NCBI GenBank assembly: GCA_964473155.1
Contig: CAYYNT010000027.1
Span: 1 to 51,038 of the forward strand
From: JAJFUG01 sp964473155
GTDB taxonomy: Bacteria > Gemmatimonadota > Glassbacteria > GWA2-58-10
Length of the DNA: 51,038 bases
Direction: 5' to 3'
Positions 7,646-17,228 of the stretch are shown here, one piece after another. Numbering within the stretch: position 1 is the first letter of the stretch; the number at the start of each line of letters is the position of its first letter. Position numbers and translations under genes: made by a program. The notes beneath the pieces are model-generated. The model did no database searches, was not told the DNA's origin, and was given only the letters and a program-made list of their open reading frames with translations.

Positions 7646-8308
7646 ATGGAAGAATTTCTGTTTCAGACGCTCGGGTCCCTGCCGCATTGGCTTATATACG
7701 TGTTTCTTTGCCTGTCGTCATTTCTGGAAAATGTTTTCCCGCCTTTCCCCGGCGACACGATCATAGTGTTCGGGGCTTATCTGGCCGGGATCGGAATCCT
7801 GAAACCCTTGCCTGTGCTGCTGTGGACCGCTCTGGGCAACCTGGCGAGCAATATTCTTATCTACTATGTGGGACGGCGCAGTGGACGGGATTTCATCCGC
7901 CGTCACCCGCATCTTTTCCCGGAACGGATGCTGTCACGGGCCGCTGTTTTTTACCGGCGTTGGGGAATAGGAGCGCTGTTTTTCAGCCGGTTCCTGGTCG
8001 GCTTGCGCTCGATCGTTCCGTTAATCGCCGGGATCAGCCGTTTCAAACTCTGGCGATTTCTGGCTCCGGTCGCGGTTTCAATTCTGGTCCAGCATTCACT
8101 GCTGGTCTGGCTGGGTGATTCACTGGGCCGTAACTGGGCCTATATCAAAACCGTGCTGCGGGATGTGAATCTCATTCTGGGACTGGCGGCCCTGGCAGTG
8201 TTTGTGCTGATCTGGCGCTGGTACAGCAGACAGAAGCGCGGTAAAAGAAGGCAGGACGTATCCAGGACTGACAATGAGGAACAGAGGATTGAAAATGGAA
8301 AGCAATAA
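7646..8308 (+). CDS. DedA-family membrane protein
   Basis: Integral membrane protein of the DedA/SNARE-associated family (VTT domain), implicated in lipid flipping and envelope homeostasis. The 220 residues hold the family signature ENVFPPFPGDTII (about 28-40), the glycine-rich GNLASNILIYYVGRRSG, and the FSRFLVGLRSIVPLIAG segment with its conserved arginine. Five or so hydrophobic stretches are visible, and the C-terminus is a basic cytoplasmic tail. It starts six bases after ispDF behind GAGGA and overlaps gltX by 14 bases, so it belongs to the same transcription unit. Substrate is unknown. Confidence 0.9.
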   Translation: MEEFLFQTLGSLPHWLIYVFLCLSSFLENVFPPFPGDTIIVFGAYLAGIGILKPLPVLLWTALGNLASNILIYYVGRRSGRDFIRRHPHLFPERMLSRAAVFYRRWGIGALFFSRFLVGLRSIVPLIAGISRFKLWRFLAPVAVSILVQHSLLVWLGDSLGRNWAYIKTVLRDVNLILGLAALAVFVLIWRWYSRQKRGKRRQDVSRTDNEEQRIENGKQ

Positions 8309-9722
8309 TTTCAGAGTACGGTTCGCACCCTCGCCCACGGGGATGCTGCACATTGGCAACGCGCGCACGGCGGCGCTTAACTGGCTGCTGGCCAAACGCT
8401 ACGCTGGAACGTTTATCCTGCGGATCGAGGACACCGACACCGCCCGCTCGACTCCTGAAAGCGAGGCGGCGATCCTGCGGGAGCTGGAATGGCTGGGCCT
8501 GGACTGGCAGGAGGGGCCGGACAAGGGCGGCCCTTACTCTCCCTACCGTCAGAGCGAGCGCGGCGAGCTTTACCGGGATATGGCCGGGCGCCTGGTGACG
8601 AGCGGCGCGGCCTACAGGTGTCATGCCAGCGACAGCCAGCTTGAGCAGTTCCGCAATGAACGTCTGGCGTCGGGCCAGACACCGGCCTATCGCGGCGAGT
8701 TGAGCGCTCCCGGCGCGGGGGAATCGGCCGAGCCCTCGGTGCGTTTCCGTGTCACTGAGGGCGTGAGCGTCTGGCCGGACCTGGTCAAGGGTGAAATGAC
8801 CATCCCGCACGACAACATCGGCGACTTTGTCATCCTGCGGGCGGATGGCCGCCCGACCTATAATTTCGCGGTGGTGGCGGATGACATAGAGATGCGTATC
8901 AGCCACGTGGTGCGCGGCGATGACCACCTTTCGAACACCCCGCGGCAGCTCATGCTTTACGATGCCCTCAAAGCCACAGCGCCCGAGTTCGCGCACATTC
9001 CGATGATCCTGGGCCCGGACCATCAGCGCCTGAGCAAGCGCCACGGGGCCGCCAGCGTGGGCGAGTTCCGCGAGGCCGGCTACCTTCCGCAGGCGCTGAT
9101 AAATTACCTGAGTCTTCTTTCCTGGTCCTCGCCGTCCGGAGATGAATTCCTGCCGGTGGAGCGTCTTTGCACGGAGATTGATTTCGAGCGCCTGGGTCGC
9201 AGCGCCGCGGTCTTCGACCCGGCCAAGCTGCGCTGGCTCAACGGGCGCTATATCCGCGCCCTGGCTGAGGATGATCTGCTGACTATCCTGTCCGCGTTCG
9301 CTGGACCACGGGCGGAGGAGTTCGGCCGGGAAAGGTTCCGCCTGGCCGCACTGGCCTGCCGTGACAGCCTGGAGCTTTTGACGGATATAGTAACGCAGCT
9401 TGACCTGTTTGAAGGCCGCAGGGCGCCGGTGACCGGCGCGGAGGAGCTGGAGATTCTCAGAGCCGGACAGGCTTCCGGCGTTCTTTCCAGCCTGGCTGAG
9501 GGCGTCGAGCGGATGGAAAGCGGAGGCGAGGAGGAGTACAAAGCCCTGCTCAAAGCCGCCGGACAGGCCGCGGGAGTGAAGGGAAAACTTCTCTATATGC
9601 CGGTGCGTATCGCCCTGACCGGACAGATGCACGGACCGGAGCTGCCTAAAATCATGGCCGTGATGGGACCGCGGCGGGTGGTCGAATTGCTTCGAGAGGC
9701 GGAAAAGGCGCAGAAAGGCTGA
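8295..9722 (+). CDS. gltX: Glutamate-tRNA ligase
   Basis: Charges tRNA(Glu), or tRNA(Glu) and tRNA(Gln), with glutamate. I place the start at the ATG of 8295 (475 residues), since it follows AGAGGA at good spacing and leads straight into FRVRFAPSPTGMLHIGNART; an earlier ATG at 8274 adds seven residues. Class I signatures are HIGN (19-22) and the KMSKS-equivalent RLSKR near 245-249. A helical anticodon-binding domain fills the C-terminal third. Length and order are typical of bacterial GluRS. Whether it is discriminating cannot be told from the window. Confidence 0.95.
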   Translation: MESNNFRVRFAPSPTGMLHIGNARTAALNWLLAKRYAGTFILRIEDTDTARSTPESEAAILRELEWLGLDWQEGPDKGGPYSPYRQSERGELYRDMAGRLVTSGAAYRCHASDSQLEQFRNERLASGQTPAYRGELSAPGAGESAEPSVRFRVTEGVSVWPDLVKGEMTIPHDNIGDFVILRADGRPTYNFAVVADDIEMRISHVVRGDDHLSNTPRQLMLYDALKATAPEFAHIPMILGPDHQRLSKRHGAASVGEFREAGYLPQALINYLSLLSWSSPSGDEFLPVERLCTEIDFERLGRSAAVFDPAKLRWLNGRYIRALAEDDLLTILSAFAGPRAEEFGRERFRLAALACRDSLELLTDIVTQLDLFEGRRAPVTGAEELEILRAGQASGVLSSLAEGVERMESGGEEEYKALLKAAGQAAGVKGKLLYMPVRIALTGQMHGPELPKIMAVMGPRRVVELLREAEKAQKG

Positions 9723-9795
9723 ACAGTCATTTCCTCCCGCCGTAAATACGGCCGGGTCAAGGTATAAAGTACAGCGTTATCCATTGGAGGCCTCC

Positions 9796-11928
9796 GTGCG
9801 TCATCACTGTTTGCAACGGCCGGGCGGCATTGCTGCCTGTATGCTGCTGTGTGTGTCGGCGCTGATAATGTCCTGCTCGCTGGAACCGCCGCCGAAGAAA
9901 GTTCTGCAGAAGATGGCATCGGTGAGCGGCTCGGGCGTGACACTGACTCTCCGCTCGGGGGATGGAGTGGCTCGGGGAGTGGTCCATCCTCCCGCCCTGG
10001 AACTGGCTCCCGAGGATACTGACAGCCTGTCCCTGACCCGTATCGGCCTTCTGATCCGGGATGAGCTGACCGGCAGGGTGATCGATGACCGCACCTGTCA
10101 GGCGCAGATCACTTCGTTTTCCGAGAGTGAGGAGGGAGTGTTCGTGGAAAGACGCTTCCCCGGCGCTGCGTTCAGTCTGCGCCAGAAATATTCTGGACAG
10201 CGCGAGGGGGTGTTCTTGACCTCCTGGTTGTCGACAGGGGGCGACACTCTGCACTCCGTAAGCGTAAGTTACCTTATCCCGGTGACCCGTGGCTGCATGT
10301 TCTGGACCGCCTCTGGAGATGAACCGTTGAGCCTGGAGGGAGGGACTTCCTTCAATTATATCTGCGGGCCGTCGGGTCCGGCGGCGTCACGCACGGCCGT
10401 GCCGCTGGGGGTGATCTGGCGTCCAGACGGGGTTGGCATGGGAGTGGGGGTCCCGCTGGAATCGCGCTCTGTGAGGATTTCGTTCAGCGCAGACCTGGAG
10501 GACCGTCCGCTGGGCCTGAACTCCGAGGGGACTGAGGAGTGGCTTTGCATAACGTTCGATCTGCTGGGTGTCCGTCCGGGCCGTGAACTGGAAACGGGTG
10601 TCTGGCTTTACGGGACCGAGCCCGGCTGGCGTCAGGCCCTGGGTTTGTACGCGGAACGTCATAGGGAGTATTTCGAGTCGAGGGCCGGGGCAAACCGCCG
10701 TGACGGCGCTTTGTGCCTGATCAATCCTCCGGATGCGGGCGGAGCGAATTACAATGGCTTGCGTTCCCAGGAGGTCACCCTGACCGAAATAGTCTGGAAC
10801 TGGCGCCGTCCTGGAGAATGGATATTGCCGCAGTCCCTGCAGTACGAGGATTATGCCTGGGATTGTGATGTCGACCGGGCGAGGTTCTCCCAGGTTACGG
10901 CGCAGAAAGTCCGGGCTGCGTTGGACGGTTTGACTCAGGCGGATCTGCGTTCAGTGATCCAGGGGGCTTTCAGCCAGGTTTGCGCCGCCGAGATTGCGCG
11001 GAGCCTCTACGGCGCTGACATTGCCAGAGATGAATCCGGCAGAGAAATGGCGGACAGCGACGGTTGCCTGTACATGCATGCCGGACCGGAAAGCCCCTGG
11101 GGGCTGAACATGCTGGAGCAGCAGAAAAATATGATGAATCTGTATCCGCTGGCGGGGGGCTATTATTTCGACGGATGGGACAGCGGGGCCCTGGATTTCG
11201 CGCATGACGACAGCCTGAGCGCAGTGGAGAACCATCCTGCCTCCTATCTGGGCTTCAGCCTTACCACGATCGGAGCGCAGTTGATCGAGCAGGTCCACCA
11301 GGCGCGCAAGCTCGTGCTGACCGCGGCTCCCTCGCACGCCGCTCTGGGGCGTGGAGTGGATATCCTGACCGTCAATCCCGCTCTGCCGGATAGAATCCCG
11401 TCTGCGGCATTTCTCGGTCTGTTCCGGCCGCTCGTGGCTCGTCCTCATCCGGGCGGTCCATTCGGGGGGCGGCAGGGAGTGGAGCAGGCCCTGCAGACCG
11501 AGCTTCTCTGGGGCATCCTGCCCTCGCACGAACAACTGGATGCCGATCCGTTCCTGAACAAGGCGTACCGTCCTCTGTTTTCCGCCCTTCGCGGCCGTCA
11601 ATGGGTGCTGGATGGCGGGTCGCTGGAGGTAAGCCGGGGCGTGTCCGGTCAGGTGTTCCGTGTCCCAGTGCCGGAGCGGAGCGGCGAGCGCGACCTCGTG
11701 GTGTCACTGGTACGTCCCGGTGCGAGTCTGTCCGATCAGGGACAGAGGCGCGGTGTGACAGTCCGTCTTCGCACCACGGATTCCAAGACCGTGACGCGGG
11801 CACTCTGGCAGGGGGCCGGAGTCTCCTGGCCGGCGCCGGTAAAGGCTGTTCTGGAGAATAACGAAACCCTTGTGGTGGAGATACCGCCTTTCGGTCCGGC
11901 TGGAGTGCTGAGACTGGCGCAGCACTGA
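9796..11928 (+). CDS. Large lipoprotein, possibly glycoside-hydrolase-like, function unknown
   Basis: The likely start is the GTG at 9796, with GGAGG five bases upstream, giving 710 residues; a TTG four codons earlier is in the same frame. An N-terminal hydrophobic stretch ends in SALIMSC, so Cys27 may be lipidated. The first part (about 40-270) looks beta-rich. The middle part (about 270-580) holds GVWLYGTEPGWRQALGLYAERHREYF and GGYYFDGWDSGALDF, which recall the TIM-barrel of retaining sugar hydrolases with Asp in a Y-F-D-G-W context. A short beta-rich C-terminus (about 600-710) follows. I do not recognise the family, so the hydrolase idea is inference. A terminator follows at 11970. Confidence 0.75.
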   Translation: MRHHCLQRPGGIAACMLLCVSALIMSCSLEPPPKKVLQKMASVSGSGVTLTLRSGDGVARGVVHPPALELAPEDTDSLSLTRIGLLIRDELTGRVIDDRTCQAQITSFSESEEGVFVERRFPGAAFSLRQKYSGQREGVFLTSWLSTGGDTLHSVSVSYLIPVTRGCMFWTASGDEPLSLEGGTSFNYICGPSGPAASRTAVPLGVIWRPDGVGMGVGVPLESRSVRISFSADLEDRPLGLNSEGTEEWLCITFDLLGVRPGRELETGVWLYGTEPGWRQALGLYAERHREYFESRAGANRRDGALCLINPPDAGGANYNGLRSQEVTLTEIVWNWRRPGEWILPQSLQYEDYAWDCDVDRARFSQVTAQKVRAALDGLTQADLRSVIQGAFSQVCAAEIARSLYGADIARDESGREMADSDGCLYMHAGPESPWGLNMLEQQKNMMNLYPLAGGYYFDGWDSGALDFAHDDSLSAVENHPASYLGFSLTTIGAQLIEQVHQARKLVLTAAPSHAALGRGVDILTVNPALPDRIPSAAFLGLFRPLVARPHPGGPFGGRQGVEQALQTELLWGILPSHEQLDADPFLNKAYRPLFSALRGRQWVLDGGSLEVSRGVSGQVFRVPVPERSGERDLVVSLVRPGASLSDQGQRRGVTVRLRTTDSKTVTRALWQGAGVSWPAPVKAVLENNETLVVEIPPFGPAGVLRLAQH

Positions 11929-11969
11929 GATGCGCCAGAATGTAAGAACGATGTCATTAATGCAGCAGG

Positions 11970-11996
11970 GAGGGCGGAAAAACACCGCCCTCTTGT
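11970..11996 (+). terminator. Rho-independent-type terminator after the lipoprotein gene
   Basis: GAGGGCGG, a 7-base loop, and CCGCCCTC form an 8-bp GC-rich stem, followed by the short run TTGTGTT. The T tract is weak, but the position between two genes fits. Confidence 0.6.
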
Positions 11997-12056
11997 GTTA
12001 AGGCAAAGATCGTGCAGAAGGAGTTGCTCTGAATTTAATCCAGAGAAAGACCCGCC

Positions 12057-13577
12057 ATGAAAATCTGTCTCGTCAATCCACGACTCAGGGATGCCGTATT
12101 CAGAGCCATACCGCACGGTCTTCTTTCGATCTGCGCCTGCCTGAAGAATGCCGGGCATGAATGCGAGATACGTGATTACAATATGGACCAGTACAGAGGC
12201 AAGGGATTTGAGGGCTTTGATGCAGTCGGCTTCTCGGTCTTCACCAGCCAGTTGCCTCATGCGGTCGAACTGGCCCGTCTTGTTCCGCGATCAGTCAAGG
12301 TGATCTGGGGAGGAATCCACTGTCTGCTGGATCCGCTTTCAATCCTGCAGAAATTCCCTGAGCACTGGGTTATTTCAGGCGAGGGTGAACTTCCTCTTCT
12401 GGCGCTGCTCGAGCATTTCAGCGGGAACGGACGTGATCCTGACCAGACGCCTGGTTTATGTTATGTGAAGCAGGGAGAACCCCGGATCAGTCCACCGTAT
12501 TTTCTGGACAATCTGAATGAACTGGCGGATGTAAATTATTTCGATCTTCCGATGCTCGAAAAGTACATTCCTGTTTACAGCTACAGTTTCGGAAGGAAAC
12601 TGCGCACACTCAAGGTGATAACCGGCAGAGGCTGTCCCTGGAACTGCACTTTCTGTATCAACAGCATCTTTCACCTTCACCACGCCCGTCATCGCGTAAA
12701 AAGCTTCGATAAGATACGGCGTGAGGCTGAACCGGTGGTCCGCGATTTTGAGATTGAGGATTGCAGTCCGCGTGATGACGATTTCTTTTCCAATCGCCTG
12801 CTGGTAGATCAATGGTCGCAATGGGCAGGAGAGCGGAGTCTTCTCTGGAGCGCCACTGCAAGATTCAACTATATCCGCGAGGGACAAGTGGATGTTCCTC
12901 GCCTGCGTGAACTCTCCGAAAGAGGGTTGTACCTTCTCGGCATGGCAGTCGAGGCAGCGGATGAAGAATTACGAAACCGGATTTTAAACAAGAAGATCAT
13001 GGACCGCGACATTCGGAGGGCGGTGGAAATAATCCGCGACAGCAGGACAGGCATAGCCGTGAACACAAGTTTTGTGGTGTATTTCCCTGGTGACACGGAA
13101 GCAAACCGTATCGGCAATATCCGCTGGATGGAATATTTGAGCCGGAACCTGAATGTCATTTTTTCAGGCCCCCAGATTTACCGCTCATATCCGGGCACAA
13201 GACTTTACGGACTCGAACCGGACCGGCTGAGCGGTAAACTGGATTATTATCTGCAGAATATGGCTGAGGATGGCAGTCTGTTTTCGAAACGGCCTGATGA
13301 CAGAAACAGGATGGAATTTTTCTCTGAAACCCTGTTGTCGTATTTCAACACACGGTTCAGGAAATTGGAGCGTCTCCCTGGCGCCCGGGCAGTCTATCCC
13401 GCTGGAGGGGGCCATTTCCCGGTTCTCGGCGTGGTGTTGAAAATCCTTTTCCTTCCAGTAAGGATCCGGTTGCGGCTGAATTTCTGGAGTTGTTTTATCG
13501 AAGCGTGGTTGATAGGCGCGGTATACCGTATCTCAACTTCCTGCCTCAGAAAAGCCATACGGAGAGTCCGCCGTTAG
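12057..13577 (+). CDS. B12-binding radical SAM protein
   Basis: Predicted iron-sulphur radical SAM enzyme with an N-terminal cobalamin-binding domain. Residues 1-140 have the Rossmann pattern of B12-binding radical SAM proteins (ICLVNPRLRD, AIPHGLLSICACLKNAGHECEI, VGFSVFTSQLPHAVELA, VIWGGIHCLLDP). The radical SAM cluster ligands are Cys193, Cys197 and Cys200 in GCPWNCTFC. The C-terminal 100 residues are hydrophobic and basic. The family includes methyltransferases acting on unactivated carbons, but the substrate cannot be assigned. The gene is slightly less GC-rich than its neighbours. It stands alone, between terminators at 11970 and 13632. Confidence 0.9.
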   Translation: MKICLVNPRLRDAVFRAIPHGLLSICACLKNAGHECEIRDYNMDQYRGKGFEGFDAVGFSVFTSQLPHAVELARLVPRSVKVIWGGIHCLLDPLSILQKFPEHWVISGEGELPLLALLEHFSGNGRDPDQTPGLCYVKQGEPRISPPYFLDNLNELADVNYFDLPMLEKYIPVYSYSFGRKLRTLKVITGRGCPWNCTFCINSIFHLHHARHRVKSFDKIRREAEPVVRDFEIEDCSPRDDDFFSNRLLVDQWSQWAGERSLLWSATARFNYIREGQVDVPRLRELSERGLYLLGMAVEAADEELRNRILNKKIMDRDIRRAVEIIRDSRTGIAVNTSFVVYFPGDTEANRIGNIRWMEYLSRNLNVIFSGPQIYRSYPGTRLYGLEPDRLSGKLDYYLQNMAEDGSLFSKRPDDRNRMEFFSETLLSYFNTRFRKLERLPGARAVYPAGGGHFPVLGVVLKILFLPVRIRLRLNFWSCFIEAWLIGAVYRISTSCLRKAIRRVRR

Positions 13578-13631
13578 GAACCTGCCGCCTTTGCTGCACT
13601 GATGAAATTCTGACGGAATTCAAACAACATG

Positions 13632-13677
13632 CGCGAAATCGCGCGAAAAGAACAATTCTGATTTCGCGGTTTTTTTT
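13632..13677 (+). terminator. Terminator after the radical SAM gene
   Basis: CGCGAAATC (13632-13640) and GATTTCGCG (13660-13668) are exact inverted repeats with a 19-base loop, followed by eight T residues. It lies 55 bases after the stop codon. Confidence 0.8.
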
Positions 13678-13742
13678 CAATCTAAAGGGCTGTCGCATAA
13701 TAACTGCTTTTGTTTTAAGCAGATAAGCAGGGCTGTGAAATC

Positions 13743-13758
13743 TGGCATTCTCTTTGCT
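13743..13758 (+). promoter_or_regulatory. Sigma-54-type promoter upstream of cheW
   Basis: TGGCATTCTCTTTGCT has the invariant GG (13744-13745) and GC (13756-13757) separated by exactly ten bases, and matches the consensus TGGCAC-N5-TTGCW at nearly every conserved position. It lies 100 bases before the cheW start. Activation would need an enhancer-binding protein, whose site I cannot identify. Confidence 0.6.
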
Positions 13759-13858
13759 ATTTCCAAATCAAGGGAAATGTGCTTTGTGATTGTGCACGAT
13801 CAAACGAATCCTCTGGCAAAATGAATTTTACGGATGGAATAACAAACTGGAGGAACCA

Positions 13859-14362
13859 ATGTCGCGAGGTGAAGCTATGACAACAGAACTGGCCGGGAAG
13901 TACCTGACTTTCAAACTCGCTGATGAAGAGTATGGTCTCCAGATACTGAAAGTGAAGGAGATTATCGGTCTGGCGCGAATCACGCGGGTGCCGCGCACTC
14001 CCGAATTCATTCGTGGCGTCATAAACCTTCGCGGCAAGGTGATTCCGGTGATGGACCTTCGCGCGCGGTTTGGTATGAATCGCGCAGATGATACGGCCGA
14101 GACCTGCATAATCGTAGTGGAGGTGTCCAATCAGAACAGGGACCTGCTGATCGGCGCTCTGGTGGACAGCGTATCAGAGGTGCGGAACATTGCTCAGTCG
14201 AATATCGAAGAGACTCCGGAATTCGGCACGGAGGTGGACACCGGATTTATTCTTGGCATGGGCAAGTCCCAGGAAAAAGTGATCATCCTTCTTGATATAG
14301 ACCGCGTGATTTCGTTCGAGGAGCTCACCCAGATCGAATCTTCCGTAACAACTGAACAGTAG
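13859..14362 (+). CDS. cheW: Chemotaxis coupling protein CheW
   Basis: Adaptor that links chemoreceptors to the kinase CheA. The ATG at 13859 lies five bases after GGAGG and gives 167 residues, the family's usual length; an ATG at 13790 lacks a binding site. The single CheW domain shows KYLTFKLADEEYGLQILKVKEIIG, the conserved RVPRTPEFIRGVINLRGKVIPVMDLR, and the C-terminal GMGKSQEKVIILLDIDRVIS. The chemoreceptor gene follows 117 bases downstream, so the pair probably forms one transcription unit under the sigma-54-type promoter at 13743. No cheA, cheB, cheR or cheY is nearby. Confidence 0.95.
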   Translation: MSRGEAMTTELAGKYLTFKLADEEYGLQILKVKEIIGLARITRVPRTPEFIRGVINLRGKVIPVMDLRARFGMNRADDTAETCIIVVEVSNQNRDLLIGALVDSVSEVRNIAQSNIEETPEFGTEVDTGFILGMGKSQEKVIILLDIDRVISFEELTQIESSVTTEQ

Positions 14363-14479
14363 CACCGTATTAACGGACGCGGCGCCGGACGAGTGCCAGG
14401 GATGGCGGTTCCGGAAGCGAAAAATGCATGGTCGTGAAGCTGAAGTAAGCAACCAGGTATTCGAGAGGGAAAATCCAAA

Positions 14480-16981
14480 ATGAAAAGACGGATGAATCTT
14501 AAGGCCAAGCTGTTGCTGGTGCTTATCCCGCTCAGCGTTATCTCTATCGGCGCGATGAGCGGAATTTTGTACTGGATGTCGCACAAAGGTCTCCAGCAGA
14601 CTAATGATAATTTCGCAGCCGAAGTGCTCAACGTAAAGGCAGGCGAGGTTGACGAGTGGCGGCGCGTCAAAATGAACCAGCTTATGATGTTCACGCAGAA
14701 CGCGGTTTTCGTCGATGCCTGCCAGGGACGGCGGGTGGAGGAAGCCCGGCAGCGCCTGAAATATTATTTCGAGCAGGATGGAATGCTGGAGAACCTGTTC
14801 CTTGCGCAGCCGGACGGCAAAATCTTCTTGGACGCAATCGACGGGAAATCAGTCGGCGTACAACTGTCGAGCTTGCCCGAGTACGCTCCAAACATTCAGA
14901 AAGCTCTGCAGGGCGAGGGATTCTTCGGGCATGGGACCAAAAGCCCGGCCACGGGGAAGCCGGTCATTCTTGTCACCGCTCCGCTCAAGCAGGACGGCGC
15001 CATAATCGGTATTATCGGTTGTCCGGTGGAACTGGAGACGTTCGCCGAAACGTATGTCAACAAGATTAAAATCGGTAAGACAGGCTATATATACATAGCG
15101 GATGAGAACGGCCTCACCGTGGCTCACCCGGACAAACAGCAGATTTTGGCATTGAACTTGAATGATCTGGATTTCGGCAGTAACATGCTGAAAATGAAGG
15201 ACGGCAAGTACAGCTACAACTGGGCCGGCGTCGACAGGTCGGCCTATTTCAAGACCAGCGCCCAGACAGGCTGGCTGGTGGCCCTGAGTCTGGCGGATGA
15301 GGAGACTTATGCCGCCAGCCGTCAGCTTGGCTTCTATGCTCTGCTGATTGGCGCAATCATTATCGCTTTGACCTGCGTGTTTTCGACCGCATCCATTGTC
15401 AGGCTTGTCATCTCACCGATGAAAAAAATAATGCACGCGGCCGGGGCGATGGAGAAGGGTGATCTCGAAGCCAACGTGGATTACACCTCCAGTGATGAGG
15501 TGGGACAATTGGCCGATGCGTTCCGAAACATGCAGACTGTGCTGCGGGGGAAAGCCGAAGTGGTGGAGTGTATCGCCAACGGCGACATGACCCGCGACGT
15601 GGTTGTAGCTTCCGATCGCGACACATTGGGCAAGTCGATGACCCAGATGGTGGCGAGCCTGAAAGCCATGAATGCAGAGGTTAAGGCCCTGATCGAGGCG
15701 GCTGTGGCGGGCAAGCTGGACGTGCGCGCCGATGCAAGCCGTCAGCGCGGCGATTACGCTCTCATAATCAGCGGGTTCAATCAGACGCTGGACGCAATGG
15801 TTGCGCCGATCCACGAGATTTCGGATGTATTGAGCGCGGCTGCGGAGAAGGATCTTACCAGGCGCGTAAGCGGGAATTACAAGGGCGAGTTCGCAAATTT
15901 CAAGGATAACGTAAACGCCACTGTCGAATCTCTGGAGCAGGCCCTGCAGCAGGTGGCGGAGGCGGTTTCACAGGTCTCCTCGGCCAGCAATCAGATCGCA
16001 ATAGGCAGCCAGAACCTGGCGGAGGGGGCCAGCGAGCAAGCCAGTTCCCTTGAGGAAGTATCCTCCAGCCTTGAAGAGCTGGCCTCGATGACCCGTCAGA
16101 ACGCCGACAACGCCAAGCAGGCCCAGAACCTGGCTGTAAGCGCCCGTGACAGCGCGAACAAGGGCGGCGACTCGATGAAGAAGATGGCCGACGCTATCGC
16201 AAAAATCAAGGAAAGCTCGGACCAGACCGCAAAGATCGTGAAGACTATCGATGAGATAGCCTTCCAGACCAACCTTCTGGCCCTGAACGCAGCGGTGGAG
16301 GCGGCTCGGGCCGGCGAGGCGGGCAAGGGATTCGCAGTGGTGGCAGAGGAAGTCCGGTCCCTGGCGCAGCGCAGCGCCGAGGCCGCCAAAAACACGGCCC
16401 AGATGATCGAGGGCGCGGTTAAGAACGCCGAGGGCGGGGTGCGTATCAGTGACGAGATGGCCGCTGTACTGAAAGAAATAGTGGAACACGCGAGCAAGGT
16501 GGGTGACCTGGTGGCCGAGATATCGGCTGCCGCGGTTGAGCAGAGCCAGGGAATCGACCAGATTACGACGGCCGTGTCGCAGATGGACCAGGTGACCCAG
16601 ACCAACGCCTCCAACAGCGAGGAGAGCGCGAGCGCGGCCGAGGAGCTGAACAGCCAGGCTGAGGAACTGCAGGCGATGGTCGGCAACTTCCGTCTGAGCA
16701 ACGCCATGTCACACATGCCGGTGACTCACGCGGCGCGGGGTTACGGTTTCGCCAGGCCGAAGCATAAGGAAGAAGCCCTGAAAGCGCGTTCTGAAGAGCA
16801 TGTCGTCGAAGCCGTCAAGCGCCCATCTTTAAAAGGCAAGCTGGCCAACGGTGTGGCGGAGTTTAAGGAGAGCAGTGGAAACGGGGCGAAGACCAGAAGA
16901 GATGAGAAGAGCGAGAAGACAAGGACACGGAAGCCCGAAGAGGTGATACCGCTGGATGATGGTGATTTCAAGGATTTCTGA
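14480..16981 (+). CDS. Methyl-accepting chemotaxis protein with Cache sensor
   Basis: Transmembrane chemoreceptor that senses a periplasmic ligand and signals to CheA via CheW. Of 833 residues, a first membrane helix (about 10-32) and a second (about 285-308) enclose a roughly 250-residue periplasmic region of double-Cache type (GKTGYIYIADENGLTVAHPD). A HAMP domain (about 309-362) and a further HAMP-like stretch (to about 470, with AEKDLTRRVSGNYKGEFANF) lead to the methylated coiled coil and the highly conserved hairpin tip from about residue 589 (IDEIAFQTNLLALNAAVEAA). A charged C-terminal tail of about 90 residues ends in DDGDFKDF and has no NWETF-type CheR tether. A terminator follows. Confidence 0.95.
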   Translation: MKRRMNLKAKLLLVLIPLSVISIGAMSGILYWMSHKGLQQTNDNFAAEVLNVKAGEVDEWRRVKMNQLMMFTQNAVFVDACQGRRVEEARQRLKYYFEQDGMLENLFLAQPDGKIFLDAIDGKSVGVQLSSLPEYAPNIQKALQGEGFFGHGTKSPATGKPVILVTAPLKQDGAIIGIIGCPVELETFAETYVNKIKIGKTGYIYIADENGLTVAHPDKQQILALNLNDLDFGSNMLKMKDGKYSYNWAGVDRSAYFKTSAQTGWLVALSLADEETYAASRQLGFYALLIGAIIIALTCVFSTASIVRLVISPMKKIMHAAGAMEKGDLEANVDYTSSDEVGQLADAFRNMQTVLRGKAEVVECIANGDMTRDVVVASDRDTLGKSMTQMVASLKAMNAEVKALIEAAVAGKLDVRADASRQRGDYALIISGFNQTLDAMVAPIHEISDVLSAAAEKDLTRRVSGNYKGEFANFKDNVNATVESLEQALQQVAEAVSQVSSASNQIAIGSQNLAEGASEQASSLEEVSSSLEELASMTRQNADNAKQAQNLAVSARDSANKGGDSMKKMADAIAKIKESSDQTAKIVKTIDEIAFQTNLLALNAAVEAARAGEAGKGFAVVAEEVRSLAQRSAEAAKNTAQMIEGAVKNAEGGVRISDEMAAVLKEIVEHASKVGDLVAEISAAAVEQSQGIDQITTAVSQMDQVTQTNASNSEESASAAEELNSQAEELQAMVGNFRLSNAMSHMPVTHAARGYGFARPKHKEEALKARSEEHVVEAVKRPSLKGKLANGVAEFKESSGNGAKTRRDEKSEKTRTRKPEEVIPLDDGDFKDF

Positions 16982-16994
16982 GTCTGTCCCGAAA

Positions 16995-17027
16995 AAGGGG
17001 CTGGCCGAAAGGTCAGCCCCTTCTCTT
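16995..17027 (+). terminator. Terminator after the chemoreceptor gene
   Basis: AAGGGGCTGGCC, the tetraloop GAAA, and GGTCAGCCCCTT form a 12-bp stem with one G-T pair, followed by CTCTTTG. It is 14 bases past the stop. Confidence 0.85.
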
Positions 17028-17228
17028 TGCGTTGATATTCCAGGTCTTGTGATCGATTGCTGACAAACGATAGGCTATTGTATACCCCAAAGGCAGGAAA
17101 GGCAGTTTCGTGCTGAATTTTTCATTCCCCTGGAATCATAAATCTCTTATGTTGTTACTTCATTGAGAATCTAATCCTCTCTACAGTCCTTTAATCCAAA
17201 AAAGATGCACATGAAAACGGAGTGAACC

